Below, in pieces: positions 58,351-64,000 of a DNA stretch of 64,000 nucleotides. This stretch comes from Agapanthus africanus (taxonomy: Eukaryota > Streptophyta > Magnoliopsida > Asparagales > Amaryllidaceae): NCBI GenBank assembly GCA_030015575.1, contig CM057339.1, positions 696,458,761 to 696,522,760 on the forward strand, written 5' to 3'. A program made the position numbers and the translations under genes. How positions within the stretch are numbered: the first letter of the stretch is position 1; each line of letters begins with the position of its first letter. Below the pieces are notes generated by a model, which made no database searches, had not been told where the DNA came from, and saw nothing but the letters and a program-made list of their open reading frames with translations.

Positions 58351-59523
58351 ATGCTCGGCTGGACACGGGATTCTAGTGCCCGTCTTGTCCGCGTTTTGGC
58401 TATCGACTCCGAAGTCGGTGCTTTTTCATCTTCTTTTCCCTCTCCACCCACCACATCGACCGAGATGGACGGTACTCCATCAGATTATAACACCACCCTG
58501 CCACCACCCATAGGTGCGCAGAATCCACAGCGCATTTCTCTCCAAGAGAGATGCTATCCTATATGCGGTCCACTTCCTACCTGTCTATCCATTCCACCAG
58601 CCAACGAGGATAATTTTGAAATTAAACCCCACTGCATCAACTTGTTGCCCAAATTTCAAAGGCTCGAGTCTGAAGACGCATACGTTTTTATCACCAAATT
58701 CGAAAACGTATGTGCAATGATGGGTACTTCACAACTTTCCGTGGATGCTATGCGATTACGTCTTCTCCCGTTCACTTTGTGCGACTTGGAAGAAAAATGG
58801 CTTTATAATACTTCTGCACACTCTATTACCAATTGGGATGAATTCGTGATAGCATTCCTTAAGAAATTTTACCCAAATCATAAGACCGCCCATGTTCGAA
58901 GAGAAATCAACCAGTTTACCCAGCTTCCCAATGAACCATTTTGGAAGTGCTTTGAACGTTTCATGGATTTGCTTGTCTAATGTCCTCATCATGGAATACA
59001 TAGATGGGATCTCTGCCGAATTATATATGAAGGCATTAATCCAGCGACAAAGCAGATGCTTGAAACCATGTGTCAATGCAATTTCATGTCCAAAGACGAT
59101 GGTGAAGCCTGGAAATATCTGGAAGATCTCGCTGAAAACACATTGCAGTAGGAAAGCGTTAGACCACCTTCATCAAAGGGAGGTATTCATCAGCTCGATG
59201 TTTCTATCGCCGTAAAAGCCGAAATGACAGCGATGCAAAAATAACTCGACGCTATTAAGAACAAATTCTCATCAGTCTCCTTAAACCAGGTAACGCTCCC
59301 TAAGACTGTGTGTGGTTGTTGTTCTGATCCATCATATTTGACGGTAGAATGTCCTAGGAATATAACGTTTCAAGGTCATGAGCAAACTAATGCTACTTTA
59401 CAGCAGCGACTTAGAAACGATCCTTATTCTTCCACGTACAATCAGGGATGGAGGAATCATCCTAACTTTTCTTGGAATCAAAACCAAAACCAAAACCAAA
59501 ATCATAACCAGTTCCAAAACAAT
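58351..59523 (+). pseudogene. gag: Athila/Tat-type Gag remnant
   Basis: The first 209-codon frame (58351-58980) contains a retrotransposon Gag core: a LPKFQRLESEDAY region, then LRLLPFTLCDLEEKWLYN and NWDEFVIAFLKKFYP, which follow the Athila Gag pattern. Further 3', a CGCC...C zinc-like stretch (about 59308-59360) and GWRNHPNFSWNQ (about 59445-59480) are characteristic of Athila Gag C-termini. It is broken in a few places and cut by Copia-5. Confidence 0.82.
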
Positions 59524-61407
59524 TGTTAGTGTTTATGCCCTAGAAGGCCATTACTGTATCATACTAGCTTGTATATTACTTAATGGAAGCTTGGGATATT
59601 CACATGTATATAACAGTCTTGCTAAAAATGGTAGTATGCTACTTGGTTTTTCTATCTTAATATGTGAGTGCACGTATTGATAGAGCTCTTAGGATCTTGC
59701 TTGTCTACCAGCGTTGTGATGGCAGTCACACTAGTGGGGGCTGGGTAGTCTACAAGCACATCCTCATTCAGGTCCCTGGTCGTTGGATTATCGAGACAGA
59801 GCATCGATACTCCGGAGTAGACTAGTGTGTACGCTTCTCATCCCAGTTGGGGAGATGGTCTGTCCCACAGCCGTCAGTACGTCGTACTGGAGATAGTATG
59901 CAGGTGCTCGTTAGGTTACGGGTACACCGGACAGGACTCACAGGGAACTGTTGGTTGGTTTGATACCAGTCGTCAGTGAACAGTTCCCAGGTGACATGAG
60001 TACAGCGTAGTCCGCAGACTTGACACTGCTACTTCGCCTCGAGTGTGTCCCACTGATCTTAGATTGCTACCCTACCACGGCTCAAAGGAGTCGTGCAAAC
60101 AGGTAGCAGTTGGGTGCAGTCCCGAGCACTTGGAGGCAGTGGCGGTTAGACAGGATTCGTCCCTCCCGGTATTGGGAGTAGATATCGTGCTGTGTCAGAG
60201 AGCCATTACGCAAAGTCCCTGGCCAGGGCAAGCGAGATTTGCTGGTAGGTTCCAGTAGTTTCTCAGGGTGTAATGGGCTTCCCTCCGACACGACTTATAC
60301 CGCTTTTAGGGGACTGACGCTTGCCGCCGCCCTAGGCCCGATATGCGATAGTCTTGGACGAACGGACCGGACTGTATGGAGATTGTCACATCAGACTCAG
60401 TAGGAGTTCGGATGGGTTTTCTCATCGGCCTTCTTATCGACAACTACCTGGGGACCGTTACGTACAGCTAGTGCCGCTTGCGGTCTGTGGTTAAACCCAC
60501 TGCCAGCGTAGTAGTCGAGTCTCTAGAGTCCCACACAGAGAGTTTCCTACTCCAGGCGAAACGATATAGAGGTTGCATGGTTTTGCGACAAAGGGTTCGG
60601 ACGCATACGTGCGTTTACGCACGTACGACTTTCGGACAGTTTTTACCAGTCGGCTTTGGTTTAAGCCAGTTACTGGTATCCGGTTATTGGATTTTTACAG
60701 TCTAAAGTTTTTCCGTATTTTTGCGGATTGGAGGGGCGTTCTCGTAATTGTACGAGAAGCTTCTAGAAGATGTGACTAAGGAGGTTACTTATGGATAAGA
60801 AAGTGAGTCATGAGGTGATTCATCATTATCATTAATTGCACCATAAATGATAATGACACATGCTTAATGAATCACCATTAGATATTTGTGAAGCATGCTT
60901 ATTCATCACTCATTTTCTTTTGTTGATAAATGAGAATGCTTCATAATATATTATGATACACTCTCTCTCTTCTCATTATCTTATCCCACATTCTCTCTCC
61001 TCAAGCTCTCATCTTCAAGTAACTAATCCTTAATCCTCATGTGTTGAGATCAAAGGTTTAGTTAGACTTAAGCATCCATTACCTTCACTCTATATCATCC
61101 TTTCTTCTTTGATTAGCAATCAAACTAGATTAGTTACCTCAAGTTAGAGGTGTAGCTTGGTGTTTTGCTCTCGGGTGGATCGTCTACTACCTAGAGAAGG
61201 TCGAGGAGAACAAAGGAGGACACAAAGACGAAGGACTAGTTTCGATAGGTATAATCCCTAATCACAAGTGACAAGAAAATCTTTGTGTACGGTTATTTAT
61301 AGTTTAGCTTCGATTTAAGCGGTTAGTCGATGTTCGTTCCTTAAACTTGATTGTTTTTGTAATTTCCGCCTCCCCACAAGTACTGGGGTGTACTACATCG
61401 ACTTACA
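59524..61407 (+). repeat. 5' LTR of Copia-5
   Basis: 1884 bp, ending ACTTACA. It shares the palindrome and GGGAACTGTT/AACAGTTCCC modules with Copia-4. A donor-like AG|GTATAA lies at about 61247-61254. Confidence 0.92.
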
Positions 61408-61408
61408 G

Positions 61409-61420
61409 TGGTATCAGAGC
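61409..61420 (+). other. primer-binding site of Copia-5
   Basis: TGGTATCAGAGC one base after the LTR. Confidence 0.95.
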
Positions 61421-61614
61421 CTCGCTAAACACTAAATAACTTAATCGCAAATTTGTACGAATTTCGAACGGAAAAACGAAGCCGGAAAACCCTAAAAAAT
61501 GCAAGTTTCTGTCGAATTTAAAACGATGTCAGAAAATTTTTCAGGTGAGCTCAGAGTGCTTGACATGACACCAGTAGAACACCCAAGAAAAACAGTCGTC
61601 TGAATCGCCCAACT

Positions 61615-61664
61615 CGCCGCGGAACCGCGGCCTCAGCCTACTGAGTCGCCGCGCTTCCGCCGCC
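61615..61664 (+). repeat. GC palindrome doublet (Copia-5 leader)
   Basis: CGCCGCGGAACCGCGGCC (61615-61632) and CGCCGCGCTTCCGCCGCC (61647-61664), 14-bp gap. Outer flanks CCAACTCG and CGAGTTGG extend the inverted repeat. Confidence 0.88.
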
Positions 61665-62717
61665 GAGTTGGCGAGTCAGGAGACGATTTTTCTTCTGTTG
61701 CTTCTCTGTGAAATTTGGGGTTTTCTGGAATATTTAATATTTGCTCAGGTTACTGTTTAACAGAGCAGATTTTGGAGCAATATTGATGTTGTTTAGTCGA
61801 TCGAAATTGTACAGTATTTGCATATTGGATTATATCTGTGATTGTTTAATGTGTTCGTAAACCTCCCCCAACTGCTAGTATGTCGGTTGGCAGGGGGTTG
61901 CACATTTCTGAAATGGTTATATCTGTTTGTGCATATAAACTGTATTGGACTGTTGTGGTGTATAGCCGGGGTTTGCAATGGGTTATTGTTTAATTCATTT
62001 GTTGTAAATGTAATTTGTTGTAATATTATTTTCGCGGGGCACTTCCAGGTTGCGGTTGTAGCCACCGTTGTATTATTTCATTTTACTGTTTTTGCTCCTA
62101 GGACTGACCCAAGGTGGGGTACACAAACTGCCGGGCGGGTAGTTTGCCGTACCCGTAGGGGTCGAGGGTTGGGTAACGGCTATTCATCACAACTGTGTAA
62201 TCTGTCTTTTCTTGCAGGCTCAAAAGAAATACAGATTTCTTGCAAATCCAATATTGTTTATCTGTGTTCTGGAATGAATATCATTGCGTCAGACGAATGT
62301 AAAATATCTATATTTATGATAGCTATTTAGACGCCACTTATGTTTTACACCCGCGCTAGCCCAGCCCCCGCTCTGTCGTTAGTTAAGTAACCTAACGGGT
62401 GATGACGGGACCCCGTGGCGAATGCGGATGGCATAAGAGGACGTTGTATTTTCGTTGTTTTCTGCAATGATAGGTTAATGATGGGACGCATTATCTATAA
62501 TGCAAAGAAAAATAAACCAAAGTTTTAATCGTTGGAACAATTTAAAAGAAACCACTCGGTTATTTTAAAAACAGATTTTTTTAAATGCGGAGATTTAACC
62601 ACTCCTTTTAAAAGCTATCAGGTTCCTTCGGTTATATCAAGTTCACTACGTTCACGGTTTAGCCAAAACCAGTCGTAGCCCTCCGTCATTTCTTATGAAT
62701 GGTCAGTAGTATTCAAG

Positions 62718-62929
62718 CTATGTTTGTTTGGCCCTTAGTCAAGACATAGTGATTGGTAGCTGCTGGGGTATTCATTTGTTGCATAGATAGATGAGTTGGT
62801 TTGGGACAGTCGTATTACTTTGTTGGCCCTTAGTCAAGAGTATACGGATGGGTTCAAATCAACAGGATAATGATGGGCAGAACTTGACATGTGACTTATG
62901 ATTTGTTGGCCCTTAGTCAAGATCATAAG
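62718..62929 (+). other. array of three loop-sharing hairpins (Copia-5 leader)
   Basis: Stems are CTATGT/ACATAG (62718-62723, 62744-62749), CGTATTACT against AGTATACG with one bulge (62811-62819, 62839-62846) and CTTATGAT/ATCATAAG (62895-62902, 62922-62929). The last stem is a perfect 8 bp where Copia-4 has one G-U pair. The loop core is TTGGCCCTTAGTCAA. Confidence 0.8.
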
Positions 62930-63430
62930 AGCATGGGGCAAAAATCCATATCGGGAATTTCTAAAGAAACTGAAATTTGCAAAGAGATGCATACCATTTG
63001 GAGTTTGATGAATGTTGGTAGGATTCCTTCAACATTATCATACGATGATATTTGGATACCGATCCTACTGTGAGTATATGATACTTATCAGGATATTCGT
63101 CACTTAACGATCAATGCTATAAACCTAGTAGGTGTCCAGAAAAGTGTCAGCGGGGTTACGCCCCCAGAGAAAAGAGGTTATTTAATTAAGGAACTTCGCG
63201 AAAGCGTTGGAAAACCTCCCTCGAAGTACCGACACCAGCCTGGCTGAACGGTTAAGCAAGAATTGTATGGTGAGAATAGTCTTGACTAATTCTTCTTTTA
63301 TGGTTTGAGGAAGGATTCGAGAAACAGTGGGAGCCATCCAGTTTAGATAAACTAAAAACCACTCTAAACTTGCAAGAGCATCATGCTAAAGAGTTTTCTT
63401 CTCTCTCTCCTAATTGCAGCGACCCTGAAA

Positions 63431-64000
63431 ATGACTGGACTTAAGTTACTTTTAGAGAAAAATATACTGACGGGGCCAAACTATAAAGATTGGCTGCGGA
63501 ATGTCAAAATGGCTTTGACCTATGACAAACTGGGGTACGTCCTCACCGCTACGGCACCTGCTGTCCTTGGTCCCAAATCCAGCAATGCGGATAAGGAAAT
63601 CCGCAAAACCTGGGATTTAGATTGCGCGAGAGCCAAGTGCATCGTGCTTGCCTCGATGAACAATGAACATCAGAGGAGGCACGAGGATATGTCCCTAGAT
63701 GGCATATTTCTCCATACAAAGGAACTTTATGGAGAGCAATCTCGTATAGCAAGATACGAGACCTCTAAGAACTTGTTTCGAGCGAGGTTGGCTGCCGGGT
63801 CATCGGTAGGTGAACATGTCCTACAGATGATCAGCTATATTGAAGAGCTCGCAGACCTTGGGACGACTTTGGATAATGAGCTCTATACAGACCTTATTCT
63901 CCAGTCCCTTCCTCACACCTACGCCCAGTTTATCCTGAACTTCAACCTTCAAAGAAAAGAAGTTGAACTTCCGGAACTCCTGAACATGTTAAGGAGTGCA
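63431..64000 (+). CDS. gag: copia Gag, N-terminal part (open to window end)
   Basis: The ATG at 63431 opens a frame of 190 codons that is still open at the last base. It starts MTGLKLLLEKNILTGPNYKD, includes the WLRNVKMALTYDK segment typical of copia Gag (UBN2/Retrotran_gag_2 type), YGEQSRIARYET at about residues 100-111, and ends in LPELLNMLRSA. The homologous Gag in Copia-3 starts with nearly the same residues. It would form the cytoplasmic virus-like particle. The start is supported by the acceptor-like TTGCAG just upstream, also seen before the Copia-4 gag. Confidence 0.9.
   Translation, partial: MTGLKLLLEKNILTGPNYKDWLRNVKMALTYDKLGYVLTATAPAVLGPKSSNADKEIRKTWDLDCARAKCIVLASMNNEHQRRHEDMSLDGIFLHTKELYGEQSRIARYETSKNLFRARLAAGSSVGEHVLQMISYIEELADLGTTLDNELYTDLILQSLPHTYAQFILNFNLQRKEVELPELLNMLRSA

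Larger units (their letters stand above)
55860..59523 (+). mobile_element. Athila-H, Athila/Tat-type gypsy element, 5' part
   Basis: A 5' LTR, an Asp-tRNA-type PBS, a leader and a decayed gag are visible. Copia-5 interrupts it at 59524, and any pol and 3' LTR would lie beyond the window. Left flank 55855-55859 is CCTGG, its presumed target site. The visible gag is broken in a few places. Confidence 0.8.
61421..63430 (+). other. long non-coding leader of Copia-5
   Basis: It carries the GC doublet (61615-61664), conserved CGTTAG block (62351-62443), three loop-sharing hairpins (62718-62929) and GAAA-tetraloop stem (63174-63218). It ends with a CT-rich tract, CTAAT and TTGCAG (63414-63419), a good splice-acceptor profile 11 bases before the gag ATG. 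Confidence 0.82.
59524..64000 (+). mobile_element. Copia-5, Angela-type copia element, 5' part
   Basis: It starts TGTTAG inside the Athila-H gag; the left flank is ACAAT (59519-59523). A 5' LTR, PBS, leader and the start of gag are visible; the rest lies beyond the window. Nothing visible is broken. It is closely related to Copia-4. Confidence 0.9.

Noticed and set aside
58756-59076. 106-codon minus-strand frame
   Set aside because: It is the shadow of the Athila-type gag on the plus strand.
1-64000. Host gene, tRNA, rRNA or DNA transposon in the window
   Set aside because: Nothing outside the LTR elements remains unassigned long enough to hold a gene, and no cloverleaf, rRNA segment or terminal-inverted-repeat element was recognised. 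Weak or very old cases could be missed without a search.

Overview
The window looks like intergenic heterochromatin of a flowering plant. I found no host gene, tRNA or rRNA. Nearly all 64 kb can be assigned to LTR retrotransposons of three plant groups: Ty1/copia of the Angela/BARE type, Ty3/gypsy of the Tekay/Del type, and Ty3/gypsy of the Athila/Tat type. Families were recognised from LTR termini, primer-binding sites and protein motifs read by eye, so lineage names are recollection and not search results. The species cannot be told.

Layout. The oldest layer is a plus-strand Tekay-like 5' LTR (Tekay-1), cut into pieces at 4499-4991, 14744-17740 and 55562-55825; its start lies left of the window. 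Into it went Copia-1 (window start to 4498, decayed), Copia-2 (4992-14743, target duplication ATTTC) and Copia-3 (17741-55561, target duplication AAAAT). Copia-3 is split by an Athila-like solo LTR (solo-G, 21881-48899), which is split by a minus-strand Tekay-like element (Tekay-2, 23345-48557, target duplication CATGA). Tekay-2 contains a minus-strand solo LTR (solo-J, 41616-43104) and Copia-4 (29442-41093, target duplication TACCG), and Copia-4 contains another solo LTR (solo-L, 35497-37345, target duplication CCCAC). The chain Tekay-1 > Copia-3 > solo-G > Tekay-2 > Copia-4 > solo-L is six layers deep. On the right an Athila-type element (Athila-H, from 55860) sits just behind the Tekay-1 LTR and is entered at 59524 by Copia-5, which runs off the window.

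Parts. The copia elements have 1.9-2.1 kb LTRs starting TGTTAG or TGTTGG, a TGGTATCAGAGC primer-binding site, an unusually long leader of about 2 kb, gag, one pol frame (protease, integrase, reverse transcriptase, RNase H) and a purine tract. Copia-2 has the youngest LTR pair (about 2% different) and an open 1108-residue pol frame, but no recognisable Gag. Copia-5 is open through its visible Gag. Copia-1, Copia-3 and Copia-4 are broken. Tekay-2 has 4.2-4.3 kb LTRs and about 3.5 kb of internal DNA without recognisable genes, like a LARD (large retrotransposon derivative).

Most interesting signals. (1) A doublet of 18-bp GC palindromes with a 12-14 bp gap recurs at eight sites in copia leaders and in Athila-type LTRs, two unrelated superfamilies. 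(2) The copia leaders carry three successive hairpins with a conserved loop, whose stems differ in sequence yet keep pairing. (3) Further pairing-conserved hairpins occur near the gag start and in the LTR. These suggest a structured RNA architecture that coding features do not explain.
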